Positions 40,073 through 51,657 of a stretch of 64,000 nucleotides of DNA are shown here, one piece after another. Origin of the DNA: Mycoplasmopsis citelli (GTDB lineage Bacteria; Bacillota_I; Bacilli_A; Mycoplasmatales; Metamycoplasmataceae); contig NZ_LR215036.1 of the NCBI RefSeq assembly GCF_900660645.1, positions 1,116,001 to 1,180,000 of the forward strand, given 5' to 3'. The position numbers and the translations under genes are program-made. The notes beneath the pieces are model-generated. The model was given only the letters and a program-made list of their open reading frames with translations. It was not told the DNA's origin and did not search any database. Position 1 is the stretch's first letter, and each line of letters opens with the position of its first letter.

Positions 40073-42056
40073 TTTTCTTTGCTCCTGTCATTATAATTGC
40101 GTGTTTAATGTTATCAACAAAAACATTTAAGTCTTCTTGCGAAAGGGCTGCCGCAGAGTTAAAATGTCCCCCTCCGCCTACAGATTCACAAATAATTTGA
40201 ACATTAGTATTAATTCCTCGAGCACTAAGTTTGTATTTAGCTTTTTCTTTTGAGCCTTTTAACTTAGCTACTACAAAGGAAGCAACTCGTCCTTTAATTT
40301 TTAAAATCTCATCAGCTGCAATTGAAATAGTATCATTTGAAGCTTCAATATTTGAATAAGCAAGGAAAAAACCTTCTTTAACTTCAGTGAGATTTTTTAA
40401 AATTAAATCTACAGTTTTACGAGTTTCATTATCAATTTTTAAAATTTCTCCAGCTATTGAGCCTTTGGCTCCTTTAGCTTCTAAATATCCAGCAGCTGCA
40501 AAAGCCCGTTGGGATACTGATTTAGAGAATTGATTAGTATCTAAATAAATTCCATTTAGCAATAATTGTGCAGTCACTGGGTCAATGATGACTTTATTTT
40601 CAATAAAGGAAATAATTTCAGTAACAATTTCTGAAGCTGATGAAGCACCTGTATCAATGTAAATATTAGTCACAGGACAATAATCAATACTTTTTCCAAT
40701 TCGGTGGTGATCCAAAACAAATACATTATTGCGATCGGTGTTTTTTAGTGCGTCAGGATTATCAGTTCTTTGAACATCCGAATTATCCACTAATACCACT
40801 AAAGTATTTTCGTTGGTCATTTTAGTTAAAGTTTCCATATTTGAAACTAAAAAAGAACCATCAAAAACATTTTTCATCTCCGACATCATCATTTTGGTGG
40901 TGTGATCAAAGCTATAATTCCCAATATAAGCTTCTTTGCCAAATCCTTTAGCAATTTGGTAAATTCCATAAGCAGCTCCAATAGCGTCTAAATCAACCAT
41001 TTTATGCCCATAAACAATTACTTTGTCAATTTGTGGATTTTTTAGTTTACTTTGTAATTCTAAAGCAATATTTTTAATTTTGGTCCGACTATTATCAGCG
41101 ACAATTTCGGATTTTGAACCATAATAAATTGGATTTTGAGTATTTGAAAAAATTGCAACCTGATCTCCACCACGATTTTGAGCTTGTAAAAGGGCTTTTT
41201 TTGCTTCTTCAATTTGTTTTTGAAATGAACTTCAACCGCTAGCAAATCCAATTGATAATGAAAGTTTGTTTAACCCTTCAATTTCTTTTTGATTGATTTT
41301 CATAAATAAATCAAATTGATCTTCTTTAAGTTCATATAAAGTTTTTTCATTAGTAAGAATAACAAATTTACCATTAGTATATTGGCGATAAATAATGTTA
41401 TATTTTTTAACATATTCTTCGATAGTATCAATAACAGCTTTATTAAGTCTAAAAAATTGTTCTTCAGAAAGAATTGATTGATACAGTTGAAAGTTATCAA
41501 TTTCAATTTCTCCAATAACTGGTTTTTGTTCTCAAGCTTGGGTCTTAAATAAGTTTTCAGTAGAAATATCTCTAATAACAATAGTATTGGAAATAGGCCA
41601 AAATTGAGCTTCATAAATATGATCATTCTCAGAAAATTCGATTTTATTTTCATTTAAATCTATTTTCTTTTTATCACTAAAAAACTTAGCAAAAAAATCA
41701 TCAACACTTCAACCGATAAAATTATTTTTAAACTTTGATTTTAAAAATGAGCTACTCCAAATAATTTCTTGCCCTGAATCATAAATAATAATTCCGATAT
41801 TATTATTAGACATAATATCTTCAACAAACGAGTTAAACGATTTTTTGATTAGTTCTCTAGATTTAACAAATTTTGAGAGAACAAAATATAATAAAGTTGC
41901 CTCAACAGCTAGTGAAGATACAACTCCAAGTGATAACCATCCCAAAATGTATGCATTCCCAAGATTAAAAATAATTGCAATTAAAAGTGCTACAAAAGAG
42001 ATAGCAAATATTACAAAAATAATACTAATTCCGATAACTCTATTTTTGTTTCTCAA
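40053..42056 (-). CDS. gdpP: c-di-AMP phosphodiesterase GdpP
   Basis: GdpP degrades c-di-AMP to pApA. The 667-residue protein is complete when UGA is read as Trp. Two N-terminal transmembrane helices (residues 8-55) lead to a PAS-like region, a degenerate GGDEF domain (about 160-320) and a DHH domain with VDLDAIGAA (near residue 354), VVLVDNSD and LDHHRIG. The DHHA1 domain follows, with VGGGGHFNSAAAL. The metal-binding Asp and His residues are present. With the diadenylate cyclase in the same window, both ends of c-di-AMP turnover are encoded here. Confidence 0.94.
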
Positions 42057-42167
42057 AATAACCTCTCTTGTTTAAATTTAAATAAATTAATTTATTTAAA
42101 TTATACAAAATTTGGACTTTTATCATTGATTTTTCAACAGATTAACATTTTATATATTTTGATAACA

Positions 42168-42198
42168 AAATAAAAATAGGTTTGTGAACCTATTTTTA
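42168..42198 (-). terminator. terminator of the large lipoprotein gene
   Basis: AAAAATAGGTT / AACCTATTTTT stem with a TGTG loop, flanked by T residues on the minus strand just after the 42210 stop. Confidence 0.85.
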
Positions 42199-42209
42199 TG
42201 CATTAATTA

Positions 42210-45200
42210 TTAGTTTGTAGTACTTGCTGTATTTGTAGAGCTTGTAGCTGGAGTTTCACTAGAAGGAGTTGATACACTACCTTTTGCTTGTGAAATGTTT
42301 AAAATAAATAATTTAAGTTCTTTGCTAATTGCAGTTGCAAGATTAATACGTTTTGAACCAGCTGTATCTCCTGATTTTGCATCGCTACCAAGTACTTCTT
42401 TTGCTTTATCTTCTTTTTGTTTTTCAGTTACTGTTGAATCTGCTGAATTATCTTCTTTTAGACCAAATAAGATAAGAAGTGTTTTTTGTGTAGCAGTAGC
42501 TGTGGTATAGAATACTCTAGAACCTTGGTTATTTCCTTGAATGTTTGTATCGAAATTATTAACAGCGGTAAGTTCTTTAAGTTCTTTAGCTTTGAGTTTG
42601 TAAAGATCTAATTTATTCTCATAAACTCTCTTAAGAGCACCTTCAAACGCAATTTTAGCTAAAGAATATACTCCGTTATAGTGTTCAAGGGTTTTTCTGT
42701 AAATTCTTGAAGAATTTTTAGAATTTGCTTGTTTAATTAATGTGTCTAATTTTTTAGCTTCTTGATAGAAGTTAATAATTAATCTTATATCCTTAGTTAA
42801 ATCAGCTTCTGAATATGAATGTTTGTCGATATTATTTGTAGTATCAGCGTCATGATCTGGATGCAAGAATTCTTTGTTAACAGCAAATAATTGAGCAGAA
42901 AGAACATCTAAATTATCTACTACATAACTATTATCATTTAATTCTTTTTCTTTAGCGGCTAAATCAGATTTTTGAGCATCAACTAATGAACTTGATTTAA
43001 AGTCATCTAAATGAGCTTCAAACGCTTTTAGGAATAAAATAAATTTAGATAATTCTTCTATTCTAATGTAGTTTTTAGAATCTACGCCATTATCGTTAGG
43101 TAATGATACAATAAAGTAATCTCTCATCAAGTTTGTAAAATTGAAACTATCTTCTTTAATTTTGTCTAATAGTGCTTTTGAAGCATCTAAAACAGCTTTT
43201 TCTTCTTTGAAAGTATCATTGGTTAAATGATTAGAATTACTTGATAATAAGTTAGTGTATTCTGTAGTGTATTTTTCGATAAGACTTTTAATGTTTGCAC
43301 TGGTATCTTTAAATCTGGTATCTGTTGTTTCTTTTTCAAGGAATGATTCAACTACGTATGAATTAATTTTATTCATTGCATCTTTGAATTTTTTCTCTAA
43401 TTCAAGATATGTAGCAAGTTTATTATCTGAATATTGTTTTAAACTGTATTCTACTTTTTCTTTAGGTTTTGGAACTTTTGGTAATGATGGTTGAAGTTTT
43501 GCTGCTTCTGAAGCGTCTAAATAATCTAAGAAGTTAGCAACGTCTCTTAAATCACCTTGATAAGCTGAACCATTTTCTGGATCATATTCTTTACCTAAAA
43601 ATGCTTCTACAGAATATTTAGCTTTATCTCCTTCTGGACCACCTGGGAAAGTGTCAGGTCTAGTAAGCATTGCATATACTTTGTTTTTAATAGATGTAAG
43701 GAATTGCTCTTTGTTAGTAGGTCTAAATCCCTTAAGATAGTTTTTAAGTTGTTCAATATGGTTGTGTTCTTCTTCTGAAACAGGTGTATTTGCATAAGCT
43801 TCTTCAACAGAAGCGAGTCTGCTTTGAAGTGCAGTTAATTTTCTATATTGTAAGTATCTGTCCCGAAGTTGAGCATCTGTATCAGCAAAAGTGGTGTTTT
43901 CTTCATCGATAACTTTAGTTTTATCATCTGAAGTATCCCCACCTAATGCATTGAATTCTTTAAATGTATTTTTTACAAAATCAAAGTGAGCATCATAAAC
44001 ATCTTTTGCAGGATTTGAAGTTGGTTTAGCATTTGATTTTGTAGCATTTTCATCTGTCATATCAACAAAGAATAATTCTTTTGCTCTGTCTTTGGTTTCG
44101 TTGTAAAGTTTTTGTAATGCTTCTGGAGTTACAAGTTCTGAATGATTTTTTTCTTCAAGTCAGTTGTATGCTACAAGTCCTCTGAGTCTTCCAAATACTT
44201 CTTTAAATTGAGGTCATCTTGATGCAAATAAATCAACATTTGCTTCGTAGTAGTGTTTTTGTTTAGTTAAACTTGATGCATCTTCTTTGGCTTCCTTAGC
44301 ACCTTTTATAAAATTGTCAACTTCTGTTTGTTTATTTACATTTTCAGCTTGTAAAAATTCCATGAATTTAAGATAGTATTGTAAATCTGAATTAAATAAA
44401 GTTACATTATCTTTATATAAAGGGTCTTTAGATTTGTCAAATGATTCTCAAAATTCTTTTTCTTTTTGGTTTGCTTCCTTGTAATCGATTGTTGATCCCT
44501 CTTTAGCTGTAACACCTCTTCATGCTGGGATGTAAACTTGAGCAACTCTAAGTCATTTTTGCATTAACTTAGCAGTATTTTTTTGTTCATCTGTCATGTC
44601 TGTTGTGCTAAAAGCAGTTATTTTTTTATCTACGTAATCAATTACTTTTTCAAGCTGATCAATGTATTTTGCAATAACATATTCTTTAACTTTTTTAACA
44701 TGTTCAGGATCTAAATTGTAATCTTTAAATAGTTGAATTTGTTCTTTTTCAATTTGTTCTTTTTCAATTTGTTCTTTTTCAATTTGTTCACTTACTTGTC
44801 CTGGTTTAAATAAATCATTAAGAATTTTTTCTCATTTATCTACCAATCCTTGCTCATTTAGTCCCATTGAAACAAATTCATGCTCTCATAACCCTTTAGC
44901 AAATTGTTCTATTTTATTTGACTCTTTACCAAAAGCTCTTATTACAAAAGGTAATAAACCTCTAAATTCTGGTTTTTCAGTGAATTTTTTCTCTTCAAAT
45001 TTTTTCAATACTTCTGTTTGTTTTGTTTTTAATGCAGTTAAATCAAAAGTTTTATTAGTTTGTTGTCCATTACTGCTAGAATTTGAAGCTGTATCTGCTT
45101 TAATAGTTAAATTAACTAGCATTGAATTTAAATTAGTAGCTGCTGCTTTATATCCAGATTCAAGTTCTAAAAATTTATCTAAGTTATATTTTTTAACATC

Positions 45201-46709
45201 ATATAAATTATTAATTTCGAATTTTCAATGAGCTGTAGCTGGATTGTCTTTATCTGTAACTTTTTGTTCTAATAAAAATATTAAGAAATCACTAAGAGTT
45301 TCTACATCTTTATTAAATTGTTCTTCAGTATATCATTTATTTTCATCAAAGGTTTTGCTAATTTGGAAGAGATTTTTGTAAAATTTATCTTTTAATGTTT
45401 CACGGAAATTTTCAAAATTAGTTGGTGCACCATTTGGTTGTGTAGTAGTTCCATATACTTCTTTTATTAATTCGTCATCTTTTTCGAATTTTAAAGGTTC
45501 TCAAGGAATAAGGAAATTTAAAATTTGTGTTTGAGCAACCCTAATTAAGTTTTTATATCTATCTGCTCCGTCTTTTTGCTCGTTTGTAGCAGGAACTTTT
45601 TGGTCAGCTTCACGAAGTTTATCAATATCACCTTGAATTGTTTGTACAAGTTTGTTTGCTCCATCTTCAGGACTTAGAACTTTAAGGATCGCATATTTAA
45701 CTTGTTCTTCAGGTGTAAGATCACTTTGTCCAAATTGTTCTAGAATTTTTTGTAATTTTTCTTTTTTATCTTGTTCTTTACTTTGTAAAGTATCGATTTG
45801 ATCTAAAATAGATTCAAGTTCAGAATTGTATTTATCACGAAATTCTTTATTTCTTACTCAGTATGTATTTTCTCTAATTTCTTTAACTTTGTCTTTAAAA
45901 GCTTGAACATAAGTATTTAAATCTTTATCAGATAGTCCGTTTTTGGTATTATCATTTAAGAATGCAACTGCTTTAAGAGTTAATAATCTGTTAAGGGAAT
46001 CTTTGTATTTAGAGTATAATGAATCAAACATATCAACTTGGTGGTCATGATAATCACCTAAAGATTTAACTTCAAAACTATCTGAGTAATTTTCAGCTTC
46101 AAATCTTTTTTGTAAAAATTCCAAGTATTCTTGTAAATTTTTTAAATCTTCAGTAAATTGACTATTTGTGTATTGAGGAGCTTTTTCAACATATTCTGAT
46201 AAATCACTAAATTCTTTGACTCTAGCAGCAACATCAGTATTTGCTTCTAATTTCATTTCAGATTTAAATAAATCAACACTTGATTCTTGCGATGATGTAA
46301 GAGGAACTGAGTACTCAGGATTTAGTTTAAATCCTCTAATGGTATAAATTCTTTGTTCACTTAAAGTTGATGTTTTAATGTCTTTGAGTTTAAATTTAAC
46401 AACTGTGTATCCATTAAAGTTTTCATATGATGTTTCTACTACTTGATATTTTTGGTTATTAAATCCATGGAAAATAACATCACGATCACTTTTTACGTAT
46501 GTTGAATATACATTGTCAATATTGGTTTTAACTCGAGCATTATCATTAGTTGATTCTTTATCGTATACAGAAACTTGAACTAAAGATGCAACTGCATCAA
46601 CAATAGCCTTATTCTCAGCTGGTGTTCTTTCGTTTGAACACGATAAAGTAGCTAAAGGAATTATTGATGTAGCTGAAGCACCTATAATTAATTTATTTTT
46701 AAGACTCAT
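42210..46709 (-). CDS. very large lipoprotein, 1499 residues
   Basis: One frame of 1500 codons is open from 46709 to 42210 once UGA is read as Trp. The protein begins MSLKNKLIIGASATS, with the lipobox ATLSC at residue 24, so it should be anchored on the cell surface. The mature part is almost wholly helical, rich in Lys, Glu and Asp, with repeated short helices separated by Trp-containing segments (PQFKEVFGRLRG). A tandem QIEKE repeat lies near residue 645. The C-terminal end is Ser/Thr/Ala-rich. No domain is recognised. AGGAGA precedes the ATG. Its size suggests an adhesin or host-interaction protein, which is inference. Confidence 0.88.
44735..44788 (-). repeat. 15-base tandem repeat in lipoprotein gene
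   Basis: Units of 15 bases (TTTTTCAATTTGTTC on the plus strand) occur three to four times in a row, encoding QIEKE. Length changes would stay in frame. Confidence 0.9.
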
Positions 46710-47050
46710 TTTTCTCCTAATATAGTTTTAAGACAAAATATTGTGCGAACACAATTTTGTCATTTTGTGATTTTAGTATAAAAAAATTATATAAGTTTTT
46801 TTAAAAACAATAGCAAACTTAACGATATATTTTTAAGATTTTTTATTGCGATTTTTGTGCTAAAAAGATATATTAAGTACAATAAGTACTCATTTTTTGC
46901 ATTAATTAGATTTTTTGGAGGCTTGAAAAACTTATACCCAAGCATTTTTTAATGTGGAAATGTTGCAGAAAATTAATATCTTTGTACTGTAAATATGCAG
47001 AAATTATGCACAAAAGTTTAAAAACAAAAAGCCCTAAATTGGGCTTGATG
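46710..47050 (-). other. 341-base intergenic region with 5'-UTR hairpin
   Basis: This gap holds the promoter of the large lipoprotein (a TATACT-like box near 46775, minus strand) and a strong hairpin at 46733-46760: ACAAAA, TTGTG, a CGAA loop, CACAA, TTTTGT, with two unpaired bases. The hairpin would lie in the lipoprotein mRNA leader. At the far end is the terminator of the 47051 gene. No gene is seen. Confidence 0.5.
47021..47046 (-). terminator. terminator of the exported-protein gene
   Basis: AAGCCC / GGGCTT stem followed by TTTTTGTTTTT on the minus strand. Confidence 0.85.
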
Positions 47051-48184
47051 TTAAATCTCTGCTGATCCTCCACCAGGACGACTAGGGATAATTGAAGAAG
47101 CGTCATCTTTTTTAGCTCATAAATCTTCTAGTAAATATTTTCCATATAATTTATTTAATAAAATAATTTCTTCTTGCTTAAGATTTTGAGTTTCAATTGC
47201 ATATTTTAAATAAGTTAAAACTGCTTTTTCTTCACTATTATCAGCTAAAGTTGGATAAAGTTTTTTTAATGCATAATTAATGATTTCTTTTCCACCACCT
47301 AAAGCAGTAGGATTTTGAATAAACGCTTTAATTGATTTTGCATTAACTAAAATTAGTCCTTTTGAAAGAATGAATTTTTTAGCTTCAGTTAATTTGCTTT
47401 TAAAAACTAAATTACGAGAATTTGTCTTAGCAAAATCTTCTACTTGAGACCTTAAGTTTCCAGGGTATCTAGTTTTATTATTTAAAATAACTTGATTGGT
47501 TTTTTGAGTTCATTTTTTAACTAATTCAGCTAATTTTACTTGCTCATTAGATGCACTTCCGAGTTTTCTAATGATCGAGTTTTCTTCATTTAAGTAATTA
47601 GATAAATCCATTTTACTATCAGTAAGTAATGCGTTGGCATCATCTTTATTTTCGTCAATATAATTTTGAAGTTCTTCTAAGGCTTTGGCTTTATTTTCGG
47701 CAGTAGCTTTTTGATAAGTACTAATTTTATTTGATAATTCTGAAAGCAATTGCAATTTGACAACCATTGAATTAACAAAATTTCTAACTTGTTCTGGAGA
47801 GAATTTATCATTAACTAAGGTTCCGCTATTAATTAAAAATTTTCCGTAGTTTTCATAATCCTCAAAACTAAATAGTGAATTATAAAGTTTTGATTTTTTG
47901 ATTTGACTATCAATTTTGCTAACTAATTCGTCATTAAGCATAATTGTTTGAGTTTGTTGCGAAGAACCTTGGTTTTCACTATTTGTGCTAGAATTTGTTT
48001 CTTGAACTTCAGAAATTCCTTCAGTAGTGTTTAACTGTGCTTTTTCTTGGTTAATTAATGGTGAATTCCCATTTGTATTACTTGCAATAATTTTAGCTTG
48101 TGATGAAGAAATAATTGCAATTGCTGCAATAGATCCAATCGAAGCAAGTAATCCCGAAAATGCAAAAAAATGCTTGATTTTCAT
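47051..48184 (-). CDS. exported or membrane-anchored protein, unknown function
   Basis: This 377-residue protein starts with a basic tip (MKIKHFF) and a 25-residue hydrophobic stretch (AFSGLLASIGSIAAIAIIS) that can act as an uncleaved anchor or a signal peptide; no lipobox Cys is present. A Ser/Thr/Gln/Asn-rich linker (residues 40-75) and a helical domain follow. It runs through a UGA Trp at KKWTQK and ends near a glycine-rich SRPGGGSAE. No family is recognised. It lies upstream of the 1499-residue lipoprotein on the same strand but has its own terminator. Confidence 0.75.
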
Positions 48185-48227
48185 ATAAATTTCCTTTTTT
48201 TATCATTTTTATGTTCTGTATTAGTGT

Positions 48228-48233
48228 TATAAT
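48228..48233 (+). promoter_or_regulatory. -10 box of tpx
   Basis: A TATAAT lies 41 bases before the tpx ATG, preceded by TAGTGT; a GGAGA ribosome-binding site follows at 48263. Confidence 0.5.
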
Positions 48234-48274
48234 TTTAACATATTTAACAAAGACTAATAGTGTGGAGAATCAAT

Positions 48275-48769
48275 ATGAAAAAAGTTAATTTTTTAGATAA
48301 AGAATATGCTCTTCTTGGAACAGAAGTGCAACTTGGAGATACAGTAACTGTTAAAGGAGTACTTCCAGGTACTTTTGAAACAAAAGAGTTTCAAAATGAT
48401 GGAAAATATACCGTTTTAACCCTTTACCCATCAGTAGGCGGAAGAGTATGTGATAGACATGTTACTCAAACTGAAAGTATCGCACCTGAATACCCAAATG
48501 TAAATTTTGTAGGGCTTTCACAAGATTTACCAACTGCTTTAGCAGGATATGTAGACTCACATCAAATCAAACACGTAAAACTAATGAGTGATTACAAACA
48601 CAGAGAAGTGGCTCAATCACTTGGATTATTAATGGATGAAGTGTTTTTAAACGCTAGAGCAGCATTAGTTTTAGATAAAGATTATAAAGTTGTTTACAAA
48701 CAAGTAAATGATGTAGTGCATGAACTTATTGACTTTGATGCTTTAAAAGAGTTTTTAAATAAATTATAA
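48275..48769 (+). CDS. tpx: thiol peroxidase lacking the resolving cysteine
   Basis: Tpx reduces hydrogen and lipid peroxides with reducing power from thioredoxin. The 164-residue length and fold landmarks match the family: TLYPSVGGRVCDRHV holds the peroxidatic Cys, preceded by VKGVLPGTF and followed by VNFVGLSQDLPTAL. In most Tpx proteins a resolving Cys follows the SxDLPFAxxRFC segment; here that position reads GYVD with no Cys. The enzyme would act as a 1-Cys peroxidase. The ATG at 48275 is chosen because GGAGA lies just before it. Confidence 0.92.
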   Translation: MKKVNFLDKEYALLGTEVQLGDTVTVKGVLPGTFETKEFQNDGKYTVLTLYPSVGGRVCDRHVTQTESIAPEYPNVNFVGLSQDLPTALAGYVDSHQIKHVKLMSDYKHREVAQSLGLLMDEVFLNARAALVLDKDYKVVYKQVNDVVHELIDFDALKEFLNKL

Positions 48770-48774
48770 AAATT

Positions 48775-48804
48775 AAAAAATGCCGCAAGGCATTTTATTT
48801 TTTT
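48775..48804. terminator. bidirectional terminator, tpx / rsmI
   Basis: AAAATGCC-GCAA-GGCATTTT with T run on the plus strand and A-rich left flank; it serves the converging tpx and rsmI transcripts. Confidence 0.85.
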
Positions 48805-49508
48805 GCTTTTGGATATTTATTAACTTTAACAACTTTAATTTTAGGTAAATGTAAAACTAAAGTAAATTCACCTTTTAAAGCATTATCTGCTAGCAGATTT
48901 TTTAAAACTTCATTTGCACTTCCAAAATATCATTTTTCATAAATTTTAGTAAGTTCTTTTACTAGACAAATTTGCTCATTTCCTTGAAAAACTTTGTTTA
49001 TATCTTCTAAGGAAGCTTGTAATTTATGTGGAGAAACATAAAAAATATAAGTTCCTAAAGTAAGCGAAGTTAATTGATTAATTCGTTGAGAACTTTTATC
49101 TTTTAAAAAACCTAAAAAAGTAAAAGTATTTGAAAAATTAGCTCCTATAAACGCACTAATGGCTGCATTAACTCCAGGAATAATTTCAAAATCAATCTGT
49201 TGTTCTTTACATAACTTAATAACTTCAAAGCCTGGATCGCTAATAACAGGCATTCCAGCATCGCTAACTAGCGAAACATTTTTTCCAGATTTTAGTAACT
49301 CAATAATTCCTTTAGCACTGTTTTTTTCAGTGAAATTATTATATGTAATGAGTTTTTTACCTTTAATTTCAAAATGATCAAGTAACTTAGCAGTTACTCG
49401 AGTATCTTCACAAGCAATTACGTCACTGTTTTTTAAAATTCTTAAAGCTCTTAAAGTGATATCTTCTAAATTTCCAATTGGAGTTCCGACAATATAAAGT
49501 TTATTCAT
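48795..49508 (-). CDS. rsmI: 16S rRNA 2'-O-methyltransferase (C1402)
   Basis: RsmI methylates the ribose of C1402 in the decoding site of 16S rRNA using SAM. The 237-residue protein begins LYIVGTPIGNLEDITLRALR, the family signature, with CEDTRVT and LVSDAGMPVISDPG following, and FLGFLKDK in the middle. It extends past a UGA Trp to 48795. It is the last gene of the dnaX-ybaB-recR-tmk-holB-rsmI operon, overlapping holB by 8 bases. Confidence 0.95.
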
Positions 49509-50415
49509 ATAATTCCATTAAATTAATTAATAATTTTTCTTTAACTAAATTAAAATTTCTTGAAGACTGTGTTGCTTTAGAAAAAGTATCTAAAAATGTA
49601 ATTGCATTAATTAGCTTTGGTTTTTGGTTTTTTAATTCTTTACTTAAAGATAAAACACTAATACCTAAGTTAAATTCAAATTTAACTTTTTTATAAGTAG
49701 CACTAAAAATAAAAATCATTCCACTAACAAGTAATTTGTTAATTAATGGCGTTTCTTCTTGAAGAAATTTAGTTAAATAAGCATAAAGTAAATGCTTATT
49801 TTTTATCGAATCGCTTAAAACTTTAATTAAGTTAATTATTTTTTTAAAATTCTCAGATTGCATAAACTCTGCAATGAGTTTTTCATCATTAAAAATATGT
49901 CCTAGTAATTCACTTTTTTCATTAAAAAGATTTTGTTTTTTCAGTTTGTTAAATAAAATTTGTGTATTTGGCTCTTTAAGAGAAATTAAATAACTTCGAG
50001 AAACAATTGTATCTAAAAGTGCATGCAATTTAGTTGTTGTTAAAATAATGGTGATGTTAGATGAAGGTTCTTCAATTGATTTTAAAATTGAATTAAGTCC
50101 TTGAACAGATGCATTTTCAATGTTTTTGATAATCACAAAAATCCGCTGATTAGGAAAATTAAAAAGTTGAGATTTAATAAAAACTTCTTCAAGCTCTTCT
50201 TTTTTAATTTTTTCATCACCATTATCAATGAGTAAAACATTAGGGAAATCAGTATAAGAAATAAAGTGTTTTTTTACATTATTGAAAATACAAAAAATAT
50301 CTCGTAAATCATTTTCGATGACATTTAAATTTGAACTAAAAAGTAAATACAAATGTGATAATTTGTTATTTATTTTAATATCTTGAAAAAATTTAATTTG
50401 TTCATTAGTGAGCAT
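49501..50415 (-). CDS. holB: DNA polymerase III delta-prime subunit
   Basis: Delta-prime is part of the clamp loader. The 304-residue protein lacks a Walker A motif, as delta-prime does, but keeps FVIIKNIENASVQGLNSILKSIEEPSSN, seen in parts as NIENASVQ and NSILKSIEEP, which is the sensor and SRC-like region. A zinc module is not evident. It overlaps tmk at its start (11 bases) and rsmI at its end, all within the replication/repair operon. Confidence 0.88.
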   Translation of the reverse strand: MLTNEQIKFFQDIKINNKLSHLYLLFSSNLNVIENDLRDIFCIFNNVKKHFISYTDFPNVLLIDNGDEKIKKEELEEVFIKSQLFNFPNQRIFVIIKNIENASVQGLNSILKSIEEPSSNITIILTTTKLHALLDTIVSRSYLISLKEPNTQILFNKLKKQNLFNEKSELLGHIFNDEKLIAEFMQSENFKKIINLIKVLSDSIKNKHLLYAYLTKFLQEETPLINKLLVSGMIFIFSATYKKVKFEFNLGISVLSLSKELKNQKPKLINAITFLDTFSKATQSSRNFNLVKEKLLINLMELYE

Positions 50416-51058
50416 GTTTGCTTAAAAAGTCCTTAAATTGTGGATGTTCCATTAATTTATTAATCACTTGATCAAAAACTTCCTCTTCACTAAGAGAAGC
50501 ATCAATAATTAAATAGCGACTTGGATTTTCCTTGATTAAGGTTCAATATCCATTATAAACACTTTCATGAAAAGTTGCTTTTTCTTGTTCCATCCGATCT
50601 TCAACTAATCTAGTGCTATTACGACGAATTTTTGCTTGTTGTGGAGTAAGGTTAAAAAAGATAGTAATATCTGGATAAGCTTTATCAATAACTAATTCAG
50701 TTAAAGCTTTTACATAATCATACCCTAAGCTTCGAGCAAATCCTTGATATGCATAAAAACTATCAATATAACGATCACAAAGAACTAATTTGCCACTTTG
50801 AAGTGCTGGTCAAATGACTTTTTCAAGGTGAATTCTACGACTAGTAGAATAAAGCATTGCTTCAGCTACTGCTGAAAGATCTGAAGATGAATCTAAAATA
50901 ATTTCTCGAATTTTTTCTGCTTCAGCAAGCCCTTGACCGCCTGGTTCACGAGTTAGCACAATATTGCTTAAATTGAATTTGGTTTGTAAAAATTGCATTA
51001 ATTTGTTGATAATTGTGGTTTTTCCGCTTCCGTCTAATCCTTCAAAAGTGATAAACAT
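50405..51058 (-). CDS. tmk: thymidylate kinase
   Basis: Tmk phosphorylates dTMP to dTDP for DNA synthesis. The 217-residue protein shows the P-loop [11 protein letters not shown] at residues 4-14, [17 protein letters not shown], and [12 protein letters not shown] (the DRx dTMP site). A UGA Trp follows KVI at the point where the coding frame would stop in the standard code. It lies 14 bases after recR and overlaps holB. Confidence 0.96.
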
Positions 51059-51072
51059 TTTTTCTCCTCCCT

Positions 51073-51657
51073 TTATTTTTGTCTATGCATTAACGAAAAT
51101 TTTAATGTTGTTTCATCAATATAATCCATTGAAGCACCAATTGGAACTCCGATAGCTAATTGCGAAACATTAATCCCCATTTTTGTTAATTCTTTTTTAA
51201 TTAAAACGTTGGTCATTTCTCCATGTAAAGTTGGTGAAATTCCTAAAATAACTTCATCAAAAGTTTTTGCATACTCTTTTAATGAATTAATTTCAAAAAG
51301 TGTTTTATCTACATCTGATTCTTTTTTTAACAAACTTTTAAATGTATAATATTTTCCTTTGTAAAAACCAGCATTTTCTATTTTATCAATGACAGTAAAA
51401 TTTTCGACAATAAGTAGCTGGTTATCTCGTTGCGAATTATCGCAATATTTGCAATAATCAATTTCACTTGGAGATTGGCATAAGTTGCAAAAATGAACTT
51501 TTTCTTTTAGTCTTTTGAAGGAATTAGCAAGTAATCCTACTTCACTTTCAGTATGTTCAAGCACTCATAAAACAATTTTTTCAGCTTGTTTTTTTGAAAC
51601 ATTTGGAAGTTTTCTAATTTCTTCAATAAATTTTTGAATTGAATCTGAAAAAAACAT
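51073..51657 (-). CDS. recR: recombination mediator RecR
   Basis: RecR works with RecF/RecO to load RecA at gaps. The 194-residue protein has an N-terminal helix-hairpin-helix ([17 protein letters not shown]), the zinc finger [16 protein letters not shown] and a Toprim domain ([14 protein letters not shown] ... VILGISPT). Its ATG lies within the end of ybaB (1-base overlap), and tmk follows 14 bases later. The dnaX-ybaB-recR order is the classic one. Confidence 0.95.

Noticed and set aside
40053-42056. gdpP appears as several short frames, as if frameshifted
   Set aside because: All pieces are in one frame; only UGA codons separate them, and these are tryptophan here.
42210-46709. Large lipoprotein looks like three or more separate genes
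   Set aside because: The fragments share one frame and are divided only by UGA codons; no TAA or TAG occurs between 46709 and 42210.
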